Positions 6,980 to 14,314 are shown, counted from the stretch's first letter. The stretch is 14,859 nucleotides of DNA from Synergistaceae bacterium (GCA_017455085.1 JAFTBT010000159.1:1-14859); one strand, 5' to 3'. Made by a program: numbers and translations. The notes: generated by a model not told the origin, from the letters alone.

Positions 6980-8037
6980 TTCAGTATCCATTCTGCGGCA
7001 CGCTTGGCCTCGTTGAAGTCCTGATTGTGTTTCTGTTCTGGGACACTAAGAAATTCCCTATAGTCCGGAGTCTTCCCCAAGTCTACCAGCAAATTCCTGC
7101 GCCTCATCTTGTCGAACATGTCATCAAACCGTTTCGGCCCGCTCCCAAAAAACTGCTTGAGTATATCCGAACTTCTCGGCACTCTCAGCAATCCCACCCT
7201 GAACCCCGCAGTCACTGCCTCCGACACCATCGACACAGAGTCCTCCGTCACAAGCACGTGTGTAGCTCTGCCCATCATTGCCGTGAGTGCGTTTACTTTG
7301 GGATTCTTCGCGAGGATCAGCATATACCCGAGAGATGCCTCACCGCTGAACATGTCCTCGATTTTGTCGTCTAGTGCCTTTCCGGTGCGTCTTGATGTCG
7401 TAATCAGCAGCTTCACCCCGTCAACGTAGCGAAGTGATCCCAACGCATCCTCTGCCCACGAAACAGAAGGCTTGTAGTTCGCATCACTGCCTCCCACCAA
7501 CACAGCAACTACTTTCTTGTTCCCGAAATCCTTACCCGCAAAAAAACTCGCTCCTACCTGCTCAAGCTCCGGCTGGTAAATGTGATTCGGCGCGCCTAAA
7601 GTTGTGAGTATGTTCCTGTCTTTGGGGTCATGTTTGTCGTGGTCGGGAATGATCGCGAAGTCGAAGGATTTCGTGCCGAGAATCGAAGGTGTCATCACGA
7701 CAGCGGACTTGTTGCCCGTAGCCTTTGCACACGCCAGACAGAACGGTGCCGCAGAACTTCCCGCAGAGATGAATAACGTGTTGGGCTTGAAACGCTTGAA
7801 CCCCATTCCGGCAGACTTCAGCCACTCGCGCGAATATGCCCCGCCGTGAAAAGCAAGACCATGCACAAACATCTTCAGCTTCATCAATTTTTGCAGGCCT
7901 GAGAATTTCGGAACGTCTATATGCCCTTCGAGCCGGCCGCCTCCCAGACGTTCAAGCCACTCCGCTATGCCTAACGACTGGTGATAATGCCCGCGTATTC
8001 CGTCACTCAACACTACTATATGCTCAAACTTCGGCAT
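6970..8037 (-). CDS. ELM1-family protein (mitochondrial fission ELM1-like, GT-B-like fold)
   Basis: Member of the ELM1/DUF1022 family (COG3660), named from a plant mitochondrial fission protein but common in bacteria, where its function is not established. Landmarks: VLSDGIRGHYHQSLGIAEWL (residues 9-28), a central LFISAGSSAAPFCLACAK segment, VAVLVGGSDANYK, LLITTSRRTG and HVLVTEDSVSMVSEA. The last four resemble the nucleotide-sugar-binding half of GT-B enzymes. At 355 residues it is near family length. The start ATG at 8037 lies inside the last codons of kdsB (14-bp overlap) with GAGAG 7 nt upstream. It is the last gene of the KDO operon, which suggests a role in lipid A, KDO or core transfer; that role is inference. 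It converges on the GT4 gene. Confidence 0.8.
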   Translation of the reverse strand: MPKFEHIVVLSDGIRGHYHQSLGIAEWLERLGGGRLEGHIDVPKFSGLQKLMKLKMFVHGLAFHGGAYSREWLKSAGMGFKRFKPNTLFISAGSSAAPFCLACAKATGNKSAVVMTPSILGTKSFDFAIIPDHDKHDPKDRNILTTLGAPNHIYQPELEQVGASFFAGKDFGNKKVVAVLVGGSDANYKPSVSWAEDALGSLRYVDGVKLLITTSRRTGKALDDKIEDMFSGEASLGYMLILAKNPKVNALTAMMGRATHVLVTEDSVSMVSEAVTAGFRVGLLRVPRSSDILKQFFGSGPKRFDDMFDKMRRRNLLVDLGKTPDYREFLSVPEQKHNQDFNEAKRAAEWILNHP

Positions 8038-8755
8038 TCAGAATCTCTCTCACTCTCTGCAAATCTTCAGGGGTATCCACACCCACACTCTCACACTGCG
8101 CACTCGTAACCTTCACGCGAATCTTGTACCCATGCTCCAGAATCTTCAGCTGCTCTAGAGACTCTGCATCACTTAGGGGAGTATTCGGAAGCTGCACATA
8201 CTTCTTCAGGAAGTCCACGCTGTAACCGTATATGCCTATATGCTGGTAAAACGGCAGGGCTGACTCGTTGCGCTTGTAGGGTATGATGGACCGCGAAAAG
8301 TACAGTGCATCACCGTCACGCGACATGACTACCTTTACGGCGTTAGGGTTGCTCACGTCCTCACCTTCACGGAACTCACGGCACAACGTCACGCAGTAAT
8401 TACCCCTCAGCAATTCCGCAGCCTCGTCAATCATTACGGGGTCTAGCAACGGCTCGTCACCCTGTATGTTGATCACAGCGTCAATGTCTACGCCGAAAAG
8501 TCTTGCTGCCTGTTCGCACCGAGCTGTACCGTTCGGGAGAGTCGAGTCGGTCATCACGGCTTTTCCCCCGAAAGACTCCACACACCCGAAAATTCTTGCG
8601 TCATCAGTCGCGACAAGCACCCCGCACAGATTCTTGGCCAGAGTTGCGCGTTCATATACCCTCTGAATCATAGTCTTGCCCAGAATGTCTGCTAGTGGCT
8701 TACCGGGAAATCTTGTAGACGAATATCTTGCTGGGATTATGCCCAATATCTTCAT
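8024..8755 (-). CDS. kdsB: 3-deoxy-manno-octulosonate cytidylyltransferase (CMP-KDO synthetase)
   Basis: Activates KDO with CTP to CMP-KDO and pyrophosphate in the cytoplasm, the donor for KDO transfer to lipid A. IIPARYSSTRFPGKPL (residues 6-21) is the nucleotide-binding signature and NIQGDEPLLDP the CTP/metal loop. Both are intact, as are ATDD and the C-terminal GVDTPEDLQRV. The length of 243 residues is typical. The start ATG at 8755 overlaps the stop of kdsD by 4 bp (ATGA) and AGG lies just upstream; its 3' end overlaps the ELM1-family gene. Gene order kdsD-kdsB in one operon supports the assignment. Confidence 0.96.
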   Translation of the reverse strand: MKILGIIPARYSSTRFPGKPLADILGKTMIQRVYERATLAKNLCGVLVATDDARIFGCVESFGGKAVMTDSTLPNGTARCEQAARLFGVDIDAVINIQGDEPLLDPVMIDEAAELLRGNYCVTLCREFREGEDVSNPNAVKVVMSRDGDALYFSRSIIPYKRNESALPFYQHIGIYGYSVDFLKKYVQLPNTPLSDAESLEQLKILEHGYKIRVKVTSAQCESVGVDTPEDLQRVREILNAEV

Positions 8756-9729
8756 GCTATACCTGCTTTCAGTAACTCGTGTATGTGAATTATGCCTGCT
8801 GGTTTTCCGTCCTCAACAGCTATCAATACACTGATCTCGTTATTCTCCATGATTCTCACAGCCTCAGCCGCGAGTGCATCCGGTGAAATAGTCTTGGGTG
8901 TCTTCGTCATAGCGTCCTGAATCATCGCGTCAAACGCTCCAGTTCCGAGTCTCTCCATGAGGCGGCGCAAATCACCGTCCGTGAAAATTCCCGTGAGCCT
9001 TCCCGAAAAATCCACCACACACACAGCTCCGTAACCCTTGCCAGTGATCACGAACAGTGCATCCTTCACGCTGACTCCTTCGCAGACCACAGGAAGACTC
9101 TCGCCAGTTCCCATAACGTCCCGGACTCTCGTGAGCAATTTCCGGCCAAGTGTCCCGCCCGGGTGGAACAGTGCGAAATCTTCACGCCTAAGCCCGCGAA
9201 GAATCGTAACCAGTGCAGCGAGTGCATCGCCGATAACAAGCTCCAGTGTCGTGCTGCTCATGGGTGCTAACTGCAAAGGGTCTCCTTCAGAATCTACATG
9301 TGCGTCCAGAACAATATCAGCGTACTCTGCGAGCGGTGAGGACATTGCGCCGGTGATGGCGATCATTTTCGCGCCGATCCTCCTGAAGTGCGGAAGTAAC
9401 GCCACAACCTCAGAAGATGCTCCGCTGTTGCTGATGAACAGTCCCACGTCTTCAGGCCTGACCATGCCCAAATCACCGTGTGAGGCTTCGGCAGCATGGA
9501 GGAAGAATGACGGTGTACCCAGTGACGCGAGAGTTGCCGAGATTTTGCGGCCTACGTGTCCGGATTTGCCCAGACCTACAACGACTACACGCCCCCTGCA
9601 TTTGTGTATGAGCTTTGCGGCGATGACTATGTCCGGAGTCAGACGTTCGGACGCAGAAAGTATCTCGTGTGCTTCCGTGCGCATGAGTTCACGTGCGGAG
9701 TCCAGTAATTCACGGTCAGTGTGAGGCAA
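8752..9729 (-). CDS. kdsD: Arabinose-5-phosphate isomerase (SIS plus two CBS domains)
   Basis: Interconverts ribulose-5-phosphate and arabinose-5-phosphate, the first committed input to KDO. SIS domain, about residues 35-185: VVGLGKSGHVGRKISATLAS (50-69), HAAEASHGDLGMV, SNSGASSEVVALL and LAPMSSTTLELVIGDALA, which is the family's diagnostic block; HPGGTLGRKLL closes it. Two CBS domains follow (about 205-262 and 268-325), with TDGDLRR in the first. The KpsF/GutQ/KdsD group shares this layout, and the KDO operon context favours KdsD. The start appears to be TTG at 9729, 2 nt after the upstream stop, with GAGGAGG 13 nt away. The next ATG would cost 15 residues of a plausible N-terminus. Confidence 0.93.
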   Translation of the reverse strand: MPHTDRELLDSARELMRTEAHEILSASERLTPDIVIAAKLIHKCRGRVVVVGLGKSGHVGRKISATLASLGTPSFFLHAAEASHGDLGMVRPEDVGLFISNSGASSEVVALLPHFRRIGAKMIAITGAMSSPLAEYADIVLDAHVDSEGDPLQLAPMSSTTLELVIGDALAALVTILRGLRREDFALFHPGGTLGRKLLTRVRDVMGTGESLPVVCEGVSVKDALFVITGKGYGAVCVVDFSGRLTGIFTDGDLRRLMERLGTGAFDAMIQDAMTKTPKTISPDALAAEAVRIMENNEISVLIAVEDGKPAGIIHIHELLKAGIA

Positions 9730-9731
9730 AA

Positions 9732-11069
9732 TTATTCCGTAACCTCCTCATTCTTAACTACATACCTGTACAGCGAAGTTACAGCCTTCTCGTAATCCTC
9801 ATCAGCAACTCCCACGATAATATTCAGGTCATCAGCTCCGTGTTCGATAACTTTGGCCTTCACTCCTGCGTAAGCTATGGCATCGAAAACTTTCCGGAAG
9901 ATTCCCTTGACCGTACCCATGCCCTCGCCGACTATGGCAATCATCGCTAAACCCTTCTCCACTCTCACGGAATCAGGAGCAATCACGCCGTTAATGTCGT
10001 TGAGAATCTGATTCCTCCTGATGTCGAATACGGGGTCTTTCAGAATCACGCACATCTTGTGTATTCCGGTCAAGTAATGCTGGCAGGCTATGCGGTGTTT
10101 CGCGAAGACTCCGAACAGTTTTTCACTGAACTCAAATACTTTGTTGAGGCCGTATTTCTGTATGTGTACGGCTGTGAAGTTTTTGTGTCCTGCTATACAT
10201 GCTGCTGTACTGCGCGTGATATTTTCGGGCAGTTTTGGGGTGATGAGCATGAGGCTTTCAGTGGGGTTATGTGTGCTGCAAATGTTCATGGGGATTCCTG
10301 CCTGCTCAAGCATGAACGCGACACTGTCCCACACTATGTGGATGCCTATGTAGTTCAACTCCACAGCTTCGGCATATGTGACGTTCCTGACGATTTCGGC
10401 ATCAGGTATCACGTTGGGATCGGTGCTGTAGATTTTTGCGTCCTCGCTCCATTTCTCGAACATGTCAGCTTTTGCGGAACAGGCTATCAATGCTCCGGCA
10501 GTGTCGCAGTCTCCTCGCACGAAGGTCTTGATTTTGCCGTTGGGGAGTACACCGTAGAAGCTGGGAATCACAGCACGGTCGAGTCCACGCAGAATATCTC
10601 CGGCAATTCTGAAGGTCTTTGCTGTGTCTGGAGTACCGTTCATGTTGAAGAATATCAAGCTAGTTGCGTCGATGAACGGCCAGCCCAAAAAGTCAGCAAG
10701 TATCTTCGCGATAATATACTCTCCTCTGCTTCCGATGTAGTCGAGATCCATACCGCCCTCCAAACTTTGCCTGAGAGCAGCTATTTCCGCGTCAACGTCG
10801 AAATACATACCCAGTCCGTCAATAATTTCCTTATAGCGTGCAGAGATCGCCCCAAGCATAGCGTCATAGTTTTCATGATTATGGCAGCTTGAGTAGCACA
10901 TATACAGCATGTCCGTGATACCGACATTATCACTCGTTGCGCCTGGTGCGGATACTACAAGATAACGCCGTGCAGAGTCTGCTTTGATAATCTCTAGAGT
11001 CTTCTTGACTTCCTGAGAGTTAGCGGCTGCATTGCCTCCGAATCTCGAAACAATAAGGCGGTCGTTCAT
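9732..11069 (-). CDS. Divergent aspartokinase-like protein (amino-acid-kinase plus ACT domains)
   Basis: The closest family is aspartate kinase of the clostridial type (VVSAPG at 38-43, SRGEYIIAKILADFLG, a C-terminal ACT pair from about residue 290), which phosphorylates aspartate for lysine/threonine/methionine synthesis. Several catalytic motifs depart from the family. The KFGG lysine is Arg (SRFGG, R9), RGGSD reads RGDCD, the W-T-D-V nucleotide motif reads WSEDAK, and the VLH-type motif reads IVWDSV. The DT and TDP residues remain. The frame is intact over 445 residues, so it is not decaying. The start ATG at 11069 with GGTGAT upstream fits the family N-terminus; GTG at 11078 is possible. 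It sits between kdsA and kdsD, with the kdsD start 2 nt beyond its stop. Activity as a true aspartokinase is uncertain. Confidence 0.75.
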   Translation of the reverse strand: MNDRLIVSRFGGNAAANSQEVKKTLEIIKADSARRYLVVSAPGATSDNVGITDMLYMCYSSCHNHENYDAMLGAISARYKEIIDGLGMYFDVDAEIAALRQSLEGGMDLDYIGSRGEYIIAKILADFLGWPFIDATSLIFFNMNGTPDTAKTFRIAGDILRGLDRAVIPSFYGVLPNGKIKTFVRGDCDTAGALIACSAKADMFEKWSEDAKIYSTDPNVIPDAEIVRNVTYAEAVELNYIGIHIVWDSVAFMLEQAGIPMNICSTHNPTESLMLITPKLPENITRSTAACIAGHKNFTAVHIQKYGLNKVFEFSEKLFGVFAKHRIACQHYLTGIHKMCVILKDPVFDIRRNQILNDINGVIAPDSVRVEKGLAMIAIVGEGMGTVKGIFRKVFDAIAYAGVKAKVIEHGADDLNIIVGVADEDYEKAVTSLYRYVVKNEEVTE

Positions 11070-11090
11070 GTTTATCACCAGCTTTCAATG

Positions 11091-11120
11091 ATATTATTAA
11101 TCCGAAAAATACTCCTACAA
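11091..11120 (-). promoter_or_regulatory. Weak candidate promoter before the aspartokinase-like gene
   Basis: On the minus strand TTGTAG (11120-11115) and TAATAT (11096-11091) are 18 bp apart. The match to consensus is modest. It matters because a 258-bp gap separates this gene from kdsA and could carry an internal promoter. Confidence 0.25.
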
Positions 11121-11142
11121 AAATAATCACCAGCAAAAATCA

Positions 11143-11377
11143 CTCTACTGCTGCGAAATTCTCACTGACGCTGTGGCTCGCAGAAACTACTCTACTGCTG
11201 CGAAATTCTCACTGACGCTGTGGCTCGCAGAAACTACTCTACTGCTGTGAAATTCTCACTGACGTTGTGGCTCGCAATAACTACTCCACTGCTGTGAAAT
11301 TCTCACTGACGTTGTGGCTCGCAATAACTACTCCACTACTGCGAAATTCCTGCTGATATTGTGAATCGCAAGCACCT
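11143..11377. repeat. Five 47-bp tandem repeats; the fifth is the kdsA 3' end
   Basis: Exact 47-bp period with units starting at 11143, 11190, 11237, 11284 and 11331. Units 1 and 2 are identical. Unit 3 differs from them at four positions, and unit 4 differs from unit 3 at one. Unit 5 (11331-11377) is more diverged and is the last coding stretch of kdsA, directly before its stop codon. On the coding strand unit 4 plus the adjoining bases would read ASHNVSENFTAVE-stop, against AIHNISRNFAVVE-stop in kdsA itself. Because 47 is not a multiple of 3, only one unit is in frame with kdsA. No ORF spans the array. Confidence 0.95.
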
Positions 11378-12167
11378 GATCCAGAAATTCGCCCATATTT
11401 CCGAGCGGGATCATGTTCGGGCCGTCACTGAGTGCTTCCTTCGGATTCGGGTGTGTCTCAGCAAATACGCCGTCTATCCCGACTCCTGCTGCTGCTCTCG
11501 CCAAAGGAAACGCCAGCCGCCAATCTCCTCCGCTCATTCCTCCGAGTCCTCCGGGACGCTGTGCGCTGTGTGTTGCGTCAAAGACTACCGGATACCCCAG
11601 CTCACGCATCTTCACGAGGCCGGTCATGTCCACAACAAGCCTGTGATACCCCATGAACGTCCCGCGTTCGCAGAAAATCACGTTATCGTTTCCGGACTCT
11701 CTGCACTTGGCCGCAACGTACTGCATATCTTCGGGGGCTAAGAACTGCGCCTTCTTGACGTTGATGATTCTTCCGGTCTTGGCCGCAGCAACAAGCAAAT
11801 CCGTCTGCCTGCACAAAAACGCCGGTATCTGCAACACGTCCGCAACTTCTCCCGCAGGAGCAGCCTGTGAGCTTTCGTGTATGTCCGTCAAAATGGGAAC
11901 ACCCACAACACTCTTGATCTCCGAGAGCTGTTCGAGACCTTTTTCGAGTCCCGGCCCTCTCCACGCGTGAACGGAAGTCCTGTTAGCTTTGTCGAATGAT
12001 GCCTTGAAGATGTATAGCAGTCCTCTTTCTTCGCACAGTCTCTTCATGAATTTTGCTACCCTGAGACCGAGATCGAGGCTTTCCAGAGAACAAGGCCCCG
12101 CGATTACTGCGAGGCTCCCGTCTCCGATGAAATTACCGTCCAGAAAATATTTCTTTACGTCAGTCAA
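11328..12167 (-). CDS. kdsA: 3-deoxy-8-phosphooctulonate synthase (KDO-8-phosphate synthase), metal-dependent type
   Basis: Condenses arabinose-5-phosphate with phosphoenolpyruvate to KDO-8-phosphate in the cytoplasm. The protein is 279 residues with a full TIM-barrel motif set: VIAGPCSLES (21-30), FKASFDKANRTS (54-65), TDIHE (94-98), QIPAFLCRQTDLL and FDATHSAQRPGG. C26, H200, E237 and D248 match the four metal ligands of metal-dependent KdsA enzymes such as that of Aquifex; metal-independent enzymes have Asn in place of C26. The start is TTG at 12167, only 3 nt beyond the aldolase stop, with AAGG in the aldolase's last codons as ribosome site; no better start exists before the conserved region. 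The 3' end is the fifth unit of the 47-bp tandem array. Confidence 0.96.
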   Translation of the reverse strand: MTDVKKYFLDGNFIGDGSLAVIAGPCSLESLDLGLRVAKFMKRLCEERGLLYIFKASFDKANRTSVHAWRGPGLEKGLEQLSEIKSVVGVPILTDIHESSQAAPAGEVADVLQIPAFLCRQTDLLVAAAKTGRIINVKKAQFLAPEDMQYVAAKCRESGNDNVIFCERGTFMGYHRLVVDMTGLVKMRELGYPVVFDATHSAQRPGGLGGMSGGDWRLAFPLARAAAGVGIDGVFAETHPNPKEALSDGPNMIPLGNMGEFLDQVLAIHNISRNFAVVE

Positions 12168-12170
12168 CTT

Positions 12171-13034
12171 TTACGCCTTGCCGTCAGAACCGAAGAGGCG
12201 GATTTTTTCGCGGATAGTCTCCTTGATGGCCTCAAAGCCCGGTGCGAGGAGTTTGCGAGGATCGTAGCCCTTGCCCTGATTGTCTTTGCCTTCCTCGATG
12301 TATTTGCGGGTAGCTGCGGCAAATGAGAGCTGGCATTCTGTGTTGACGTTGACCTTGCTTACGCCGAGAGTGATTGCTTTTCTGACCATCTCGTCGGGGA
12401 TTCCTGAGCCGCCGTGAAGCACTAACGGCATGAGTCCGGTTTTCTCCTGAACGGCTGCGAGTGTCTCGAAGGATAGGCCCTTCCAGTTCGCGGGGTACTT
12501 TCCGTGAATGTTGCCGATGCCTGCTGCGAGCATGTCGACTCCGAGATCGGCGATACGTTTGCACTCGTTGGGGTCAGCGCATTCGCCCATGCCTACGACT
12601 CCGTCTTCTTCGCCGCCGATAGCTCCGACTTCTGCCTCGATTGTGAGGCCGAGCATGTGTGCGGCGTGGGTGAGCTCTACGGTTTTGGCGACGTTCTCGT
12701 CAATGGGGAAATGTGAGCCGTCGAACATGATGGACGTGAATCCGGCCTTGATGCATTTGTACGCGCCTTCGTATGTGCCGTGGTCGAGGTGTGTGCAGAC
12801 TGGGACGGTGATGCCGAACTCTTTGTCCATAGCTTCGACCATAGCCTGAACGGTGCGGAAGCCGCCCATGTACTTGCCTGCGCCTTCGGAGACTCCGAGA
12901 ATGACGGGAGCTTTGAGTTCTTCGGCGACCTGAAGGACAGCTTTTGTCCACTCGAGGTTATTGATGTTGAACTGGCCGACAGCATAATGACCAGCCTTAG
13001 CTTTGGTAAGCATTTCTTTTGCATTAACTAACAT
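12171..13034 (-). CDS. fba: Class II fructose-1,6-bisphosphate aldolase
   Basis: Zinc-dependent aldolase cleaving fructose-1,6-bisphosphate to DHAP and glyceraldehyde-3-phosphate in glycolysis, or the reverse. At 287 residues it is of the short FbaA/GatY/KbaY type. THLDHG (81-86) holds the catalytic Asp84 and ligand His85; IEAEVGAIGG, GNIHGKY (His177) and VLHGGSGIP (His207) complete the active site, and KVNVNTECQ follows. A tagatose-bisphosphate aldolase is hard to exclude from sequence alone. The start ATG at 13034 has AGGAGG about 11 nt upstream. It is the first gene of the operon; kdsA begins 3 nt after its stop. Both consume or make glycolytic carbon, but the link to KDO synthesis is contextual only. 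Confidence 0.93.
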   Translation of the reverse strand: MLVNAKEMLTKAKAGHYAVGQFNINNLEWTKAVLQVAEELKAPVILGVSEGAGKYMGGFRTVQAMVEAMDKEFGITVPVCTHLDHGTYEGAYKCIKAGFTSIMFDGSHFPIDENVAKTVELTHAAHMLGLTIEAEVGAIGGEEDGVVGMGECADPNECKRIADLGVDMLAAGIGNIHGKYPANWKGLSFETLAAVQEKTGLMPLVLHGGSGIPDEMVRKAITLGVSKVNVNTECQLSFAAATRKYIEEGKDNQGKGYDPRKLLAPGFEAIKETIREKIRLFGSDGKA

Positions 13035-13079
13035 GCGAAAATTGCCCTCCTGTTATATGAAAAAGTTTGTGGATGTGGT

Positions 13080-13310
13080 GATTATACAGCATTTTGGTGT
13101 TTATGGCTTATGCATACAGTGATGTGATTACTTTCCTGAAGAGTTATAGCTTATGCATGATGAGATGTGATGAATTTTGAGGGATATGCTTTGCTGTGGG
13201 GTGTGTAGCTATGCATGAGGGTATGTGAGGAATTTGAGGTGTGTTATTTGCTGTGAGAGGTGTAGCTATGCATGAGGGTATGTGAGGAATTTTTGAGGGA
13301 TATGCTTTGC
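13080..13310. repeat. Imperfect 57-59-bp repeats upstream of the aldolase operon
   Basis: Read on the minus strand, three clear units (13310-13252, 13251-13195, 13194-13136) each begin GCAAA and contain a CTCA-rich stretch and the palindrome ATGCAT. A fourth, weaker unit runs from 13135 to about 13080. Unit lengths are 59, 57, 59 and about 56. Inside the units, CCTCACATACCCTCATGCAT is shared exactly by units 1 and 2. No spacer-like unique sequence separates them. They lie just upstream of the operon's -10 site. Confidence 0.85.
13081..13086 (-). promoter_or_regulatory. -10 element for the aldolase-KDO operon
   Basis: A perfect TATAAT (minus strand, 13086-13081) lies 47 nt upstream of the aldolase ATG. 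No convincing -35 is present at normal spacing. It sits at the edge of the degenerate fourth unit of the leader repeats, so that array may act upstream of it. Confidence 0.5.
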
Positions 13311-13502
13311 AGAAAATATGTACACACAATGAAAAAGCAAAGGAGTTGTGCTACAATACTATCTGTTAAAAATGTATGATACACGGTCAATTTTCGTTGA
13401 CTGCTCCCTTGCCTATCGCCTTAATTATAGCATAGAGTGAGAAGTTAGGGGGTTGGTCGTGCATACAAATTTTTACTGAGAAATTTTCAGGGAGGTAATA
13501 TC
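13311..13502. other. Intergenic stretch between the leader repeats and the hypothetical gene
   Basis: No gene is visible. It contains an extended -10-like TGCTACAAT on the plus strand (13349-13357). It also holds a 7-bp inverted repeat with a 6-nt loop (13384-13403) whose right arm includes TTGACT, a possible -35 or operator, with TTAATT 18 bp further at 13421-13426. A strong ribosome site GGGAGGT lies at 13490-13496. The promoter assignment is tentative. Confidence 0.4.
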
Positions 13503-14243
13503 ATGGCACATCAAAGCTCTCTTGCAGCAATAAGTAACTATCTGAGCGGGATTGAGAATACTATTGCACAGCTTGAGCAGTTTTTGAGGGATAAGGAATT
13601 TTTCAAGCTGCCACGTAATGAGTTGATTCTAGCATTGCAATATATTCAGAAAGTAATGCTGATTATTGAGCCCAGATTCGCAGAAATAAACCAGATTGAT
13701 GACACTAAACGTAATTTAGAGGCTAATCACAGCTCTTCTGGTGGTGCAAATGGATGTTTTATAGGTGTGTTTAGTTTGCTGGTTGCAATAGCTGGCGGAG
13801 TTAAAACCAATGCCCTTTTTGGGATAATTGTCTTCTTTGCTACATTGTTTATCACTACGATTGTAGCAGGAAGTACAGATGATTTTCACAGCAGAGAAAT
13901 AGTTCCTCTAGACAATAGAAAAGCAGAAATCAACCGCGAAATCAATAACATCATGGCTTCCGACTATGTGGGCTGGCTGCTGAGAAATACTCTCACCCCT
14001 GAGTACATGAACACCCACGCATTAGGTATGTTCACAAAATACCTTCAGGCCGGCAGAGCTGACAACCTAAAAGAAGCCATCAACCTTTACGAGGAAGAAC
14101 GCCACCGCGGACGTATGGAGTCCATGCAGCAGGCTAATGTTTTTGCAGCACAGGCAGCAGCATTCCACAGCTTCCAGACATCAATGAGGAGCAGCGAAAT
14201 TGCTGGAGACGTAAGGAAAATACGCCAAAGGTTTGACCGATAG
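13503..14243 (+). CDS. Membrane protein of unknown function, two TM segments
   Basis: Not recognised as a named family. The 246 residues read as an N-terminal helical domain (about 1-70, rich in charged residues), a Gly/Ser linker (77-84), two hydrophobic spans (about 85-100 and 103-123), then a cytoplasmic or external helical C-terminal domain (about 135-246). The block GRADNLKEAINLYEEERHR (184-202) resembles C-terminal segments I associate with uncharacterised membrane proteins of anaerobes; that is recollection, not a search. The start is well supported by GGGAGGT 6 nt upstream. The first half is visibly AT-richer than neighbouring genes. It stands alone between the aldolase leader and a terminator, oriented away from the operon. 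Confidence 0.8.
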   Translation: MAHQSSLAAISNYLSGIENTIAQLEQFLRDKEFFKLPRNELILALQYIQKVMLIIEPRFAEINQIDDTKRNLEANHSSSGGANGCFIGVFSLLVAIAGGVKTNALFGIIVFFATLFITTIVAGSTDDFHSREIVPLDNRKAEINREINNIMASDYVGWLLRNTLTPEYMNTHALGMFTKYLQAGRADNLKEAINLYEEERHRGRMESMQQANVFAAQAAAFHSFQTSMRSSEIAGDVRKIRQRFDR

Positions 14244-14279
14244 CCCCACACACAAATACTCCACCGCAGAATCATTCAT

Positions 14280-14308
14280 GCCCTCAAAGTTTGGGGGCTG
14301 TTTTTTTT
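14280..14308 (+). terminator. Rho-independent terminator after the hypothetical membrane gene
   Basis: GCCCTCA pairs with TGGGGGC (14280-14286 with 14292-14298, one G-T pair) around a 5-nt loop, followed by TG and eight T residues. It lies 37 nt after the stop codon, separating this gene from the alanine racemase. Confidence 0.85.
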
Positions 14309-14314
14309 GTCCAT

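Noticed and set aside
6960..6985. Bidirectional terminator at the convergent gene ends
   Set aside because: Only a 4-bp CACC/GGTG stem is present, with no T-run on either strand.
9038..9724. 228-codon open frame on the plus strand
   Set aside because: Antisense shadow of kdsD; Ser/Pro/Thr-rich low-complexity translation with no recognisable domain.
10059..10892. 277-codon open frame on the plus strand
   Set aside because: Lies fully antisense to the aspartokinase-like gene, lacks family motifs and a ribosome site, and its Cys/Val-rich content mirrors the opposite coding frame.
9732..11069. Aspartokinase as a decaying pseudogene
   Set aside because: Despite motif changes the frame is uninterrupted, of full family length, and tightly spaced to kdsD, which argues for a maintained product.
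11143..11377. Possible CRISPR array from regular 47-bp repeats
   Set aside because: The units are contiguous with no unique spacers, and the last unit is kdsA coding sequence; there are no cas genes.
13144..13329. 61-codon minus-strand frame with 19-residue repeats
   Set aside because: No ribosome site or homology; the periodicity comes from the DNA repeats, which vary between 57 and 59 bp and would shift frame.
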